Assembly: GCA_050181915.1 (NCBI GenBank)
Contig: JBFXCS010000001.1
Location: 682,001 to 746,000 of the forward strand
DNA: 64,000 bases
Origin: JBFXCS01 sp050181915
Lineage (GTDB): Bacteria > Actinomycetota > Thermoleophilia > Miltoncostaeales > Miltoncostaeaceae
Direction of reading: 5' to 3'
Below, in pieces: positions 18,431 to 28,587 of the stretch. The notes beneath the pieces were generated by a model. The model did no database searches. It had not been told where the DNA came from and worked only from the letters and a program-made list of their open reading frames with translations. The translations under genes and the position numbers were made by a program. Positions within the stretch are counted from its first letter, which is position 1. Each line of letters opens with the position of its first letter.

Positions 18431-19036
18431 GTGACCGCATCCGCCGTGCTCGTCGTCATCGCGGTGCTGCTGATCGTGGCGGCCCTCGTCGTCTACCTGG
18501 TCGGCACCATCCTCGAGCTGCGCAGGATCACGGACGGCCTCGACGGCGCGATCGCGAGCGTCGGCGAGATCCTGGCCAAGACCGCCCCGGTGAACGAGGT
18601 GGTGAGGGACATCAACGCCAACCTCGACGCCGGCGTGTCGGCCCTTGAGGGCCTGCTGGTGAAGAAGGCCGGCCTCACCGACGCGATGGGCCTGGTCGAC
18701 GGGCTCTACCCGGGCGCGGCGGCCGCCGGCCTGCGCGACCACCCGGGCAGCGGCTCGATCACGCCGCCGCGCATCGGCGAGGTCTACACGAAGGGCACCC
18801 TGACGCTGGCGCGCCTCGGCCGCGAGGCCCCGATCGCGCTCGGCAACCCGCACGGCCCCGCCGTGCGCAACGCCCGCTACTCGGCCGGCGCCGCGATGAG
18901 GCTCTACCCCGAGGAGCGCCAGACGAAGCCCCGGAAGCTGCCGCGGTCCCCCGTCATCGGCACCGACGCGCCGGTGCAGTACGAGCAGCGCGACGACATC
19001 GGCAAGCCGCGCAGGCGGCTTCCCGCCCGGTCCTAG
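18431..19036 (+). CDS. Membrane-anchored protein E of cox cassette with soluble C-terminal region
   Basis: This 201-residue protein starts with a TM helix (about 3-27), continues with a helix like those of A-D (L-R-R-I-T-D-G-L-D-G-A-I-A-S-V-G-E), and then adds a C-terminal part of about 110 residues with I-T-P-P-R-I-G-E-V-Y-T-K-G, A-L-G-N-P-H-G-P and a basic end. GTG 18431 is preceded by GGGAGGGGACG. It ends ten bases before coxM, so it is in the cox transcript. No known domain is recognised. It may be the member that touches CoxMSL or CoxG. Confidence 0.7.
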   Translation: MTASAVLVVIAVLLIVAALVVYLVGTILELRRITDGLDGAIASVGEILAKTAPVNEVVRDINANLDAGVSALEGLLVKKAGLTDAMGLVDGLYPGAAAAGLRDHPGSGSITPPRIGEVYTKGTLTLARLGREAPIALGNPHGPAVRNARYSAGAAMRLYPEERQTKPRKLPRSPVIGTDAPVQYEQRDDIGKPRRRLPARS

Positions 19037-19046
19037 GAGGACACCG

Positions 19047-19922
19047 GTGCAGACACCCGCTCCGTTCGAGTACGAGCGCGCGACCAGCGTCGAGGGGGCG
19101 ATCGCGTCGCTGCGACGGCACGGCCCCGAGGCCCGAGTCATCGCGGGCGGCCACAGCCTGCTGCCGATGATGAAGCTGCGCCTGGCGAGCCCGACGCACC
19201 TGATCGACATCAACGACCTCGACGAGCTGTCGTACATCCGCGAGGAGGGCGGCTCCATCCGCATCGGGGCGCTGACCCGGCACGTCGACCTCCTGAGATC
19301 CGACCTGCTGGCCGAGCGCTTCCCCGTGTTCCGCGACGCGGAGCAGGTGATCGCCGATCCGGTGGTGCGCAACCGCGGCACCATCGGCGGCTCGCTGTGC
19401 CAGGCCGACGCCGCCGAGGACCTGTCGGCCGCCTGCACCGCGGCGCAGGCGGAGGTCGTGATCCGGGGAGCCGAGGGCGAGCGGGTGGTCGGCATCGCCG
19501 ACTTCCACGTGGGGCCCTACACCACGGCGGTGGGGGCGGGGGAGATCCTCACCGAGGTGCGGCTGCCGGTGCGGCCGGGAGCCGGCAGCGCCCACGAGAA
19601 GGTGGAGCGCCGGGCGGGCGACTGGGCGATCGCGGCCGCCTCGGCCGCCGTATGGGTGAACGGCGGCACCATCGAGGACGCGGGCCTCGCGCTGAGCGCG
19701 GTGGGGCTCACGACGATCCACCTCACCCGGGCCGAGGAGCTGCTGCGCGGCGGCGCGCCCTCGGAGGAGCTGTTCGCCGAGGCGGCCCAGATCGCCTCGC
19801 AGGACTGCATGCCGATGGCCGACGGCCGCGGCCCGGCCGACTACAAGCGCCATCTCGCGGGTGTCCTCACGCAACGCGCCCTGCGGCGCGCCACGTCGCG
19901 CGCCCTTCGACAGGAGGCCTGA
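19047..19922 (+). CDS. coxM: Carbon monoxide dehydrogenase medium (FAD) subunit
   Basis: This 291-residue FAD-binding subunit of the molybdenum hydroxylase CO dehydrogenase accepts electrons from the CoxS iron-sulfur clusters and passes them to the quinone pool. FAD-binding motifs A-G-G-H-S-L-L-P-M-M-K-L-R-L (near residue 33) and T-I-G-G-S-L-C-Q-A-D (near 112) are intact. The CO dehydrogenase C-terminal domain follows. GTG 19047 has a clear AGGAGG upstream. Gene order M-S-L is the canonical one. Confidence 0.96.
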   Translation: MQTPAPFEYERATSVEGAIASLRRHGPEARVIAGGHSLLPMMKLRLASPTHLIDINDLDELSYIREEGGSIRIGALTRHVDLLRSDLLAERFPVFRDAEQVIADPVVRNRGTIGGSLCQADAAEDLSAACTAAQAEVVIRGAEGERVVGIADFHVGPYTTAVGAGEILTEVRLPVRPGAGSAHEKVERRAGDWAIAAASAAVWVNGGTIEDAGLALSAVGLTTIHLTRAEELLRGGAPSEELFAEAAQIASQDCMPMADGRGPADYKRHLAGVLTQRALRRATSRALRQEA

Positions 19923-19923
19923 C

Positions 19924-20405
19924 ATCAACGTCTCGATGATCGTCAACGGGGAGCGCGTCTCCCGCGAGATCGAGCCCCGCCTCCTGCTCGTGCACTTCCT
20001 GCGGGAGACCCTCGGCCTCACCGGCACCCACTGGGGCTGCGACACCTCGAACTGCGGCGCCTGCGTCGTGCACGTCGACGGCCAGGCGGTGAAGTCGTGC
20101 ACGGCGCTGGCCGTGATGTGCGACGGCCACTCGGTCGACACGGTCGAGTCGCTGGAGAAGGACGGCCGGCTCGACGCGGTGCAGGAGGGCTTCCACGAGA
20201 AGCACGCCCTGCAGTGCGGGTTCTGCACCCCGGGCATGATGATGACCGCCCGTGCTCTGCTGAACGAGAACCCGGATCCCAGCAACGAGGAGATCCGCAC
20301 CGCCATCTCCGGCGGGTTGTGCCGGTGCACGGGGTACCAGAACATCGTCGCCGCGGTGCGCTGGGCCGCCGAGCGCGAGGCGGCCGGGCGGGCGGAGGTC
20401 ACGCG

Positions 20406-20409
<4 letters not shown>
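19924..20409 (+). CDS. coxS: Carbon monoxide dehydrogenase small (2Fe-2S) subunit; probable AUC start
   Basis: This subunit of about 161 residues carries two [2Fe-2S] clusters that link the Mo-Cu site to FAD. The plant-type motif C-D-T-S-N-C-G-A-C and the C-G-F-C ... C-R-C motif are both complete. AGGAGG at 19912-19917 is six bases before an ATC codon at 19924 and eighteen before the first ATG (19936). Homologues begin with a few residues before the V-N-G strand, which ATC 19924 supplies and ATG 19936 would cut. So initiation at AUC is the better fit. If not, the start is ATG 19936 (157 aa). The stop overlaps the coxL start (ATGA). Confidence 0.93.
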
Positions 20410-22786
<2,377 letters not shown>

Positions 22787-22790
<4 letters not shown>

Positions 22791-23710
22791 TCACCGCCGA
22801 CATCGCCCGCCGCATCGAGGAGCTGGGCGCCGCGGGCGACGCCTTCGCCACCGCCACGGTGGTGAGGGCGCAGCGGCCCACGAGCGCCCAGGTGGGCGCG
22901 GTGGCGTTCGTGCTGCCGGACGGCACGATCGAGGGCTTCGTCGGCGGTTCGTGCGCCGAGCACAGCGTGCGCGCCTACTCGCTCGAGGCGATGCGGACCG
23001 GCGAGCCGCTTCTGCTGCGCATCACGCCCTTCGCGGAGGAGGGCGTGGACGACGGCGAGGAGGGCGCGGTCACGGTCCAGAACCCGTGCCTGTCGGGAGG
23101 GGCGATCGAGATCTTCGTCGAGCCGGTGGTGCCGTCGCCGCGGCTGGTGGTGGCGGGCGACACGCCGATCGCCGCGGCCCTCAGGCGCCTCGGCGCCGAG
23201 GTCGGGCTCGACGTCGCCGCCGCCGAGGACGACCCGCCCCGCCACGGCGACCTCGCGGTGGTGGTGGCCGCGCACGGTCGCGACGAGCTGGGCGCCCTGC
23301 GCGCCGCGCTGGAGCACGGTGTGCCCTACGTCGGCCTGGTCGCCAGCCGCGCGCGGGGCGACGGCGTGCTGGGCGAACTGCGCGGCGACGGCGTGCCCGA
23401 CGAGCTGCTGGCGCGCATCGACGTGCCCGCCGGGCTCGACATCGGCGCCCGCACCCCGGGCGAGATCGCCCTGTCGATCATGTCGCGCATCGTGCAGGTG
23501 CGCCGGGGCGCGAGCGGGCCCGCGGCCGACCGCCCGCCCCGGGCCGCCGAGCCGGCGGCCACCGCCGTCGACCCGATCTGCGGGATGTCCGTCGCCGCGG
23601 TGCCGGGCACGCCGTCGATCGAGCACGAGGGGCAGACGGTCTGGTTCTGCTGCGACGGCTGCCGGGACGCCTTCGCGGCCCGGCATCAGAGTGCCGCCAA
23701 CCCGGACTGA
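22787..23710 (+). CDS. XdhC/CoxF-type maturation factor fused to a YHS domain
   Basis: This 307-residue protein starts with the XdhC/CoxI N-terminal domain (R-A-Q-R-P-T-S-A-Q-V-G then F-V-G-G-S-C-A-E) and continues with the XdhC Rossmann-like part ending in P-G-E-I-A-L-S-I-M-S-R-I. XdhC proteins bind molybdenum cofactor and pass it on to the hydroxylase. At residues 263-300 a YHS metal-binding domain is fused (D-P-I-C-G-M-S ... W-F-C-C-D-G-C). YHS domains are common in copper proteins, so this fusion may serve the Cu of the Mo-Cu site. The GTG start overlaps the coxL stop. Confidence 0.9.
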
Positions 23711-24296
23711 GCCCGTCGTCGCGGGCCTGGTCCTCGGGGCCGGCGGCTCGCGCCGGCTGGGGCGCCCGAAGCAACTGCTGCCCTACGCCGGCGGCACCCT
23801 CCTCGGGCACGTGGTGGGGGTGGCGCGGGAGTGCGGCTTCGACCAGCTGGTGGTGGCGATCGGCGGCTGGGCCGCCGAGGTGCGGGCCGGCGTCGACCTC
23901 GCGGGGGCGACGGTGGTGGTGAACGAGGCCTACGGCGAGGGCTGCTCGTCGTCGATCGCCGCCGCCCTCGGCGCGGTGGACCCGCGCTGCGAGGTGCTGG
24001 TGCTGATGCTCGGCGACCAGCCCGGGGTGAGCGCGGCCACGGTGCGCGCGCTGCTCGAGGGCCGGGGCGACGCCGAGCTGGCGCTGTGCGCCTACGACGA
24101 CGGCCCCGGCCACCCGATCGCCTTCGCCCGCCCGCTCTTCGGCGAGCTGTCGTCGCTGCACGGCGACAGGGGCGTGTGGCGCATGGTCGACCGGGCGGGC
24201 GACGCCGCGCGGCGGGTGCCGGTGCCCGGGGCCGTGCCGCTCGACGTCGACACCGAGGAGGACTACGCGGCGGTGCTGGCGGCGGGCGCCCCATGA
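23691..24296 (+). CDS. MocA-like molybdenum cofactor cytidylyltransferase
   Basis: This 201-residue MobA-like NTP transferase should convert Mo-molybdopterin to the cytosine dinucleotide form used by CoxL. The nucleotide-binding motif L-G-A-G-G-S-R-R-L-G-R-P-K-Q lies at the N-terminus, followed by V-N-E-A-Y-G-E-G-C-S-S-S and L-G-D-Q-P-G-V. The GTG start at 23691 overlaps the XdhC-YHS gene by 20 bp; the stop overlaps the next gene (ATGA). It is equivalent in role to the MCD synthesis protein found in other cox clusters. Confidence 0.9.
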   Translation: MPPTRTEPVVAGLVLGAGGSRRLGRPKQLLPYAGGTLLGHVVGVARECGFDQLVVAIGGWAAEVRAGVDLAGATVVVNEAYGEGCSSSIAAALGAVDPRCEVLVLMLGDQPGVSAATVRALLEGRGDAELALCAYDDGPGHPIAFARPLFGELSSLHGDRGVWRMVDRAGDAARRVPVPGAVPLDVDTEEDYAAVLAAGAP

Positions 24297-25216
24297 GCGA
24301 GGGGCGCGTCACGGGCGAGGCCGCCGGCGAGCTGGCGGCCCTCGCGCCGGACGTCGAGATGCTGGCCCTGCGGCTGGCGTCCGTCGACTACCTGGTGGAC
24401 GACGCCCTCGCCACGTCGCTCTTCCTCGCGGTGCGGCTGCCGCAGCCGCTGCTGATCGAGGGCGAGGCCGGGGTGGGGAAGACCGAGGCCGCCAAGTCGC
24501 TGGCCGTCGCGCTCGACACGCCGCTGATGCGCCTGCAGTGCTACGAGGGCATCGACGCCGCCGAGGCGCTCTACGAGTGGAACTACCCGCGCCAGCTGCT
24601 CAGCATCCGGCTGGCCGACGCCCGGGACGCCGAGCTGCGCGAGGGCGATCTGTTCGGGCCCGACTACCTCATCCGCCGGCCCCTGCTGGCGGCGCTGCAG
24701 CACCCGGGGCCGCGGCCGGCGGTGCTGCTGATCGACGAGGTCGACCGCGCCGACGACGCCTTCGAGGCCTTCCTGCTCGAGCTGCTGGCCGAGGCCGCCG
24801 TGACGATCCCCGAGATCGGCACGATCCGGGCGAGCCACCCGCCGGTGATCATCCTCACCTCGAACCGCACCCGCGACCTGCACGACGCCGTCAAGCGCCG
24901 CTGCCTGTACCAGTGGATCGACTACCCGGACGCCGCCCGCGAGGTCGAGATCGTGCGCCGCCGGGTGAAGGACGCCCCCGAGGCGCTGGCGGTGCAGGTG
25001 GCCTCGGCGGTGGCGCGGATGCGCGAGAGCGACGTGCAGAAGCCGCCGGGCATCGCCGAGGCGATCGACTGGCTCGCCGCCCTGCGGCTGCTCGGGGTGG
25101 AGCGGCTGGACGCGGCGTCGGCCGGCCGCACGCTGGGCGCGGTGCTCAAGTACGAGGAGGACCAGGAGGCCGTGCGCGAGGCCGGGCTCGACGAGCTGGT
25201 GCGCCCGCATGGCTGA
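24293..25216 (+). CDS. coxD: MoxR-type AAA+ ATPase CoxD
   Basis: This 307-residue MoxR-family AAA+ ATPase has Walker A G-E-A-G-V-G-K-T (residues 57-64), Walker B L-L-I-D-E-V-D and sensor 1 L-T-S-N-R-T. In Oligotropha CoxD works with CoxE and CoxF to install the sulfur and copper of the CoxL active site after folding. The gene overlaps MocA by four bases and coxE by eight, fitting a CoxD-CoxE complex. Confidence 0.93.
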   Translation: MSEGRVTGEAAGELAALAPDVEMLALRLASVDYLVDDALATSLFLAVRLPQPLLIEGEAGVGKTEAAKSLAVALDTPLMRLQCYEGIDAAEALYEWNYPRQLLSIRLADARDAELREGDLFGPDYLIRRPLLAALQHPGPRPAVLLIDEVDRADDAFEAFLLELLAEAAVTIPEIGTIRASHPPVIILTSNRTRDLHDAVKRRCLYQWIDYPDAAREVEIVRRRVKDAPEALAVQVASAVARMRESDVQKPPGIAEAIDWLAALRLLGVERLDAASAGRTLGAVLKYEEDQEAVREAGLDELVRPHG

Positions 25217-26579
25217 GTCCGCCCTCGCCGTCGAGACGGTCCACCTCGACCTGCCGGCGCTGGCCGGCGCGCTGGGCCGCCGGCTGCGGTCGGCGGGCGT
25301 GCCGGTGTCGGCGGCGCGGGAGGTCGGCCTGGTCCGTGCGCTCGCGATCGTGCGACCGGACGGCCGGCGGCGCCTCTACTGGACCGCGCGGGCGGTGCTC
25401 GTGTCCGACCCGGCCCAGGTGCCCGCCTTCGACGATGTGTTCGCCGAGGTGTTCGGCGCTCCGCGCGGCGCCGGGGCCGCGTCCGAGACGCCGCGGCAGG
25501 CGCGCACGGTCGCCGCCCCGGCCGACGACCGGCCCCGCGCGGACGACGACGCCTCGTCCGCGGAGGCGCCGCGCCACGCGGGCGGCGCGACGGCCGCCAC
25601 CGCGGGCGCGGACGGCGACCCCGGCGACGACGCGGTCGACGTGCCGCTGGCCGCGGCGGGCGACGACGAGCGCCTGTCGACGAAGAGCTTCGACGCCCTC
25701 GACGCCGCGGAGCGCGCCCGGCTCTACGAGATGATGGCCGCCCTGCGCCTGGCCACCCCGGTGCGCCTCAGCCGCCGCCACGAGGTCGGCGCGAGGGGGC
25801 GGCGCCTCGACCTGCGGCGCACCCTGCGCGGAAGCATGCGCACGGCCGGCGACCCGGTGCGCCTGGCCCGCCGGCGCCGCCGCGAGCGGCAGCGGCGCCT
25901 GGTGCTGCTGTGCGACATCTCGGGATCGATGGAGCCCTACGCGCGGGCCTACCTCCAATTCCTGGCCTGCGCGGCGGCCAGCGGCCCCGAGGCCGAGGCC
26001 TTCGCCTTCGCCACGCGCCTCACCCGGCTCACCCGCGCGCTGCGCTCGCGCAACCCCGAGCGCGCCATCCGGCGCGCCGCGGCCGCGGCGCCCGACTGGT
26101 CGAGCGGCACCCGCATCGGCGACGCGCTGCGGGCCTTCAACGACCGGCACGGCCGGCGCGGGATGGCGCGCGGGGCGATCGTCGTGATCCTGTCCGACGG
26201 CTGGGAGCGCGGCGATCCCGCCCTCGTGGGCCGCGAGATGCGCCGGCTGGCCCGCCTGGCCCACCGCATCGTGTGGGTCAACCCGCGGGCCGGAGCGTCG
26301 TCCTTCCGCGTGGCCGCCGGGGGCATGGTGGCGGCGCTGCCGCACTGCGACGCCCTGGTCAGCGGGCACACCTTCGCCGCCCTGGCCGAGGTGATCGACG
26401 AGATCGGCGCCGAGCGGGGCCGCGGCGCCGGCGGCGCGCCGGCCGCGCGCCGGGCGATCCCGCCCGACGACGAGCCCGAGCCGTGGGCCAGCGCGACGCC
26501 GGTGGCGGGCAGCTCGGTGGCCATGCCCGTGGGCGACAACCCCCGGCGCGGCAACACCAGCCCGGGGTGGCGGCGGTGA
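25209..26579 (+). CDS. coxE: VWA-domain protein CoxE
   Basis: This 456-residue protein has an N-terminal CoxE region, an Ala/Asp-rich linker (about residues 85-145) and a C-terminal von Willebrand A domain with the MIDAS motif D-I-S-G-S-M near residue 236 and a later S-D-G-W-E-R-G-D. It is the partner of the AAA+ ATPase CoxD and is needed for CO dehydrogenase active-site maturation in studied species. ATG 25209 lies inside the 3' end of coxD. The stop overlaps the next small gene (GTGA). Confidence 0.93.
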   Translation: MAESALAVETVHLDLPALAGALGRRLRSAGVPVSAAREVGLVRALAIVRPDGRRRLYWTARAVLVSDPAQVPAFDDVFAEVFGAPRGAGAASETPRQARTVAAPADDRPRADDDASSAEAPRHAGGATAATAGADGDPGDDAVDVPLAAAGDDERLSTKSFDALDAAERARLYEMMAALRLATPVRLSRRHEVGARGRRLDLRRTLRGSMRTAGDPVRLARRRRRERQRRLVLLCDISGSMEPYARAYLQFLACAAASGPEAEAFAFATRLTRLTRALRSRNPERAIRRAAAAAPDWSSGTRIGDALRAFNDRHGRRGMARGAIVVILSDGWERGDPALVGREMRRLARLAHRIVWVNPRAGASSFRVAAGGMVAALPHCDALVSGHTFAALAEVIDEIGAERGRGAGGAPAARRAIPPDDEPEPWASATPVAGSSVAMPVGDNPRRGNTSPGWRR

Positions 26580-26749
26580 CCGGCGAGCCCACCTGCATCT
26601 ACCCCGGATGCGAGCGCCCCGCGGCGCCCGCCCATCCGCAGGGGGGCCCGCGGCCCTCCTTCTGCGACCTGCCGGAGCACAACGCGCTCACGGCCCACCA
26701 GGAGCGGCGCCGGCGGGCGGCCGCCTCCCCCGACGAGGAGGATCAGTGA
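26576..26749 (+). CDS. 57-aa Cys-containing protein between coxE and mini-coxL
   Basis: This small protein begins at a GTG that overlaps the coxE stop and ends one base into the next ATG (TGATG), so it sits firmly in the operon. It has the pattern C-I-Y-P-G-C ... F-C-D-L-P-E-H-N, with three Cys and a His that could bind a metal ion, then a basic tail (E-R-R-R-R). No known family is recognised. It was too short for some gene finders. It could be a zinc-binding adaptor or a metallochaperone for the maturation apparatus. Confidence 0.6.
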   Translation: MTGEPTCIYPGCERPAAPAHPQGGPRPSFCDLPEHNALTAHQERRRRAAASPDEEDQ

Positions 26750-27210
26750 TGGCGGACGAGGCCTACCGGGCGGTCTTCCTGCGCGTTCATCCCACCGGGA
26801 AGATGGTGCTGAGCCTCACCATCGAGTCGGACGGGCGCGAGGCCGAGTACGCGAGGCTCGTCGCCGACGACCTCGGCGTCCCCGCCCTCGACGTGAAGGT
26901 GGTGCCCGCCGACACCGACAGGTTCGGCGTGGGGCACGGCTTCAACACCGTCCCGTCGGCGGGCACGCCCGCCGCGATCGCCACGGCCACCCGGCGCATC
27001 CGCGACAAGGCCCAACTGCTGGCCGGCGCCGATCTGGGGGCGCCGGCCGAGTCGCTCAGCTGGTCGAACGGGGCCTGGGTGAGCGGCGACGGCAGCGATC
27101 CGGGCCGGGTGAGGACGATCGAGGCGATCGCGCTCTACGCCCACGGCTCGGGCGAGCTGCCGCGGGGCGTGGAGGGCGGCCTCGACGCCCAGGCCGTCTA
27201 CGCCGATTGA
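26749..27210 (+). CDS. Stand-alone mini-CoxL: paralogue of a central CoxL segment
   Basis: This 153-residue protein aligns over its full length with CoxL residues of about 495-635 in the same operon. Shared blocks are L-R-V-H-P-[ST]-G-K, L-G-[IV]-P, D-T-D-R, R-I-R-D-K-A-[QR]-L and G-[LV]-E-G-G-L-D-A-Q. The Q-G-Q-G-H-E loop that contacts molybdopterin in CoxL is replaced (S-D-G-R-E-A-E), so it cannot bind the cofactor in the usual way. It is a separate gene with its own start and stop, not a decayed copy: codons are intact. It may serve as a decoy, scaffold or assembly factor. Confidence 0.75.
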   Translation: MADEAYRAVFLRVHPTGKMVLSLTIESDGREAEYARLVADDLGVPALDVKVVPADTDRFGVGHGFNTVPSAGTPAAIATATRRIRDKAQLLAGADLGAPAESLSWSNGAWVSGDGSDPGRVRTIEAIALYAHGSGELPRGVEGGLDAQAVYAD

Positions 27211-27239
27211 TCCGCGAGATCCCCCTCGAGGCGGGTGCG

Positions 27240-27782
27240 TCAGCCCTGCGGCAGGCGCGCGTCGAGCTCGACGGCGACGTCGTCGGCGACCTTGAGCGCG
27301 CCGAACAGCGCGGAGTAGGGCTTGATGCCCCAGTCGCTCTGCGTGAGCGTCGCCGCCGCGGTGAGGGCGCCGTCGGCGCCGGCCGCCAGGTCGAACGCGA
27401 CCGGGCGGGCGGTGCCCAGCAGCGTCAGGTCGCCGCTCACCGACAGGCCGTCGGCGGCCGGCGCGATCCGGGTGGAGCGGAATGTGACCGGCTGGCGCTT
27501 CAGGATCTCGTCGTCGATCGTCTTCTTGATGTCGGACCTGTCGTCGTCGCCCAGCGGCATGAGGCCGCCGGTGCCCTCGACCACGCGCAGGGAGGACGAG
27601 TCGACGTCGACCGTGAGGCTGCCGGAGGCCCCGTCGGCGCCCACCTCGAGCACCGCCTCCCACGCGTCGACGTGGATCAGCAGGTCGTGACCGGCCTTGG
27701 CGGCGGCTCCGGCGCGGCCGGTCCTCAGGGCCAGCGTCCCGTCGGCCGGCCCGAGGCGGTAGGTGCCGGCGGAGATAGACAC
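27240..27782 (-). CDS. YceI-family lipid-binding-like protein
   Basis: This protein of about 180 residues has the lipocalin-like YceI fold signature: S-A-G-T-Y-R-L-G-P at the start, then K-A-G-H-D-L-L, D-D-E-I-L-K with P-V-T-F-R-S-T and the ending L-T-Q-S-D-W-G-I-K-P-Y-S. YceI proteins bind isoprenoid-type lipids. GTG 27782 is preferred because TATAAT on the minus strand ends seven bases before it. The ATG at 27791 in the same frame is an alternative but lies inside that box. It is the only gene of the island on the minus strand and interrupts the cox operon between mini-coxL and coxG. Confidence 0.85.
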   Translation of the reverse strand: MSISAGTYRLGPADGTLALRTGRAGAAAKAGHDLLIHVDAWEAVLEVGADGASGSLTVDVDSSSLRVVEGTGGLMPLGDDDRSDIKKTIDDEILKRQPVTFRSTRIAPAADGLSVSGDLTLLGTARPVAFDLAAGADGALTAAATLTQSDWGIKPYSALFGALKVADDVAVELDARLPQG

Positions 27783-27789
27783 AATCCGC

Positions 27790-27795
27790 ATTATA
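27790..27795 (-). promoter_or_regulatory. TATAAT -10 box of the YceI gene
   Basis: A perfect TATAAT on the minus strand lies seven bases before GTG 27782, so the mRNA would be leaderless. The same bases read TATAGT-like on the plus strand and could also contribute to coxG. Confidence 0.5.
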
Positions 27796-27849
27796 GTGGT
27801 GCCCAGGCCGCGCGGCATCCCGCGCCCGTATACGACAAGGACGACGCCG

Positions 27850-28281
27850 ATGGCAGTTGAGCTGGATCACACCTTCTCGACGCAGCGGCCGATCGACGAC
27901 AGCTACGCCACGATCCTCGATCTGGAGCGGATCGTGCCGTGCGTCGAGGGCGCGCGCGTCGTCGAGCTGACCTCTCCCGACTCGGCGAAGGCCGAGATCC
28001 TGGTGAAGATGGGCGCCATGTCGATGACCTTCGTCGGCACGGTCGCCGTGATCGAGCAGGACCCCGCGGCCCATCGCGCGGTGCTCGAGGTGAAGTCGCG
28101 CGAGAAGGGGGGACAGGGGTACGCCAACGGCACGATCCTCTTCGCGCTCAAGGAGGGCGGAGGGGACATCCACACCTCGGCGCAGATCACCGGCAAGGCG
28201 GCCTCGATGGGCGAGGGGGTGGTGGCCGGGGTGCTCGACGCGCTGGTCACCAGCTTCGCCGCCAGGGTCGGCGCCCTGTGA
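27850..28281 (+). CDS. coxG: CoxG-like SRPBCC protein without C-terminal anchor
   Basis: This 143-residue protein has the CO dehydrogenase subunit G (SRPBCC/START-like) pattern: H-T-F-S-T, V-P-C-V-E-G-A, Y-A-N-G-T-I-L-F and the helix G-V-V-A-G-V-L-D-A-L. CoxG proteins bring CO dehydrogenase to the membrane or deliver quinone. Classical CoxG has an added C-terminal hydrophobic stretch; this one stops after the SRPBCC domain. Membrane contact would have to come from another protein, for example the upstream cassette. ATG 27850 starts a new unit, divergent from YceI. Confidence 0.87.
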   Translation: MAVELDHTFSTQRPIDDSYATILDLERIVPCVEGARVVELTSPDSAKAEILVKMGAMSMTFVGTVAVIEQDPAAHRAVLEVKSREKGGQGYANGTILFALKEGGGDIHTSAQITGKAASMGEGVVAGVLDALVTSFAARVGAL

Positions 28282-28308
28282 CCCCCCGCGGACGCCCGGG
28301 GCGCTGAC

Positions 28309-28587
28309 GTGGCCCGGATCGCCATGCGCGAGGTGCGCCCCGGCGAGGTGCCCCGCGACGGCGGCACGGCGATCCAGGACGACCCGGCCCGCCCGGTGTT
28401 CCGCGGCAACGGACCCGACGACTACGTCTGCGTGACCTGCGGGAACGTGCTCGCCGCGCGGATGGACGGCGAGTACATGACGCGCAGGGTGCGGGTGAGG
28501 TGCGCGGTCTGCAGGACGGTCAACGTGTCGGCCGAGGACCGCGGCGATCCGCGGTTGCGCCGCCGCGGCGGTCGGCCGCCGCCGTGA
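28309..28587 (+). CDS. Small zinc-ribbon protein
   Basis: This 92-residue protein contains C-V-T-C-G-N (near residue 41) and C-A-V-C-R-T (near residue 65), a four-cysteine zinc-ribbon or rubredoxin-like knuckle. A basic C-terminus (R-L-R-R-R-G-G-R) follows. It starts with GTG after coxG by 27 bp and its stop overlaps the next start (GTGA). No family is recognised. It may bind nucleic acid or a metal. Placement between coxG and DUF2182 suggests that it belongs to the island. Confidence 0.7.
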   Translation: MARIAMREVRPGEVPRDGGTAIQDDPARPVFRGNGPDDYVCVTCGNVLAARMDGEYMTRRVRVRCAVCRTVNVSAEDRGDPRLRRRGGRPPP

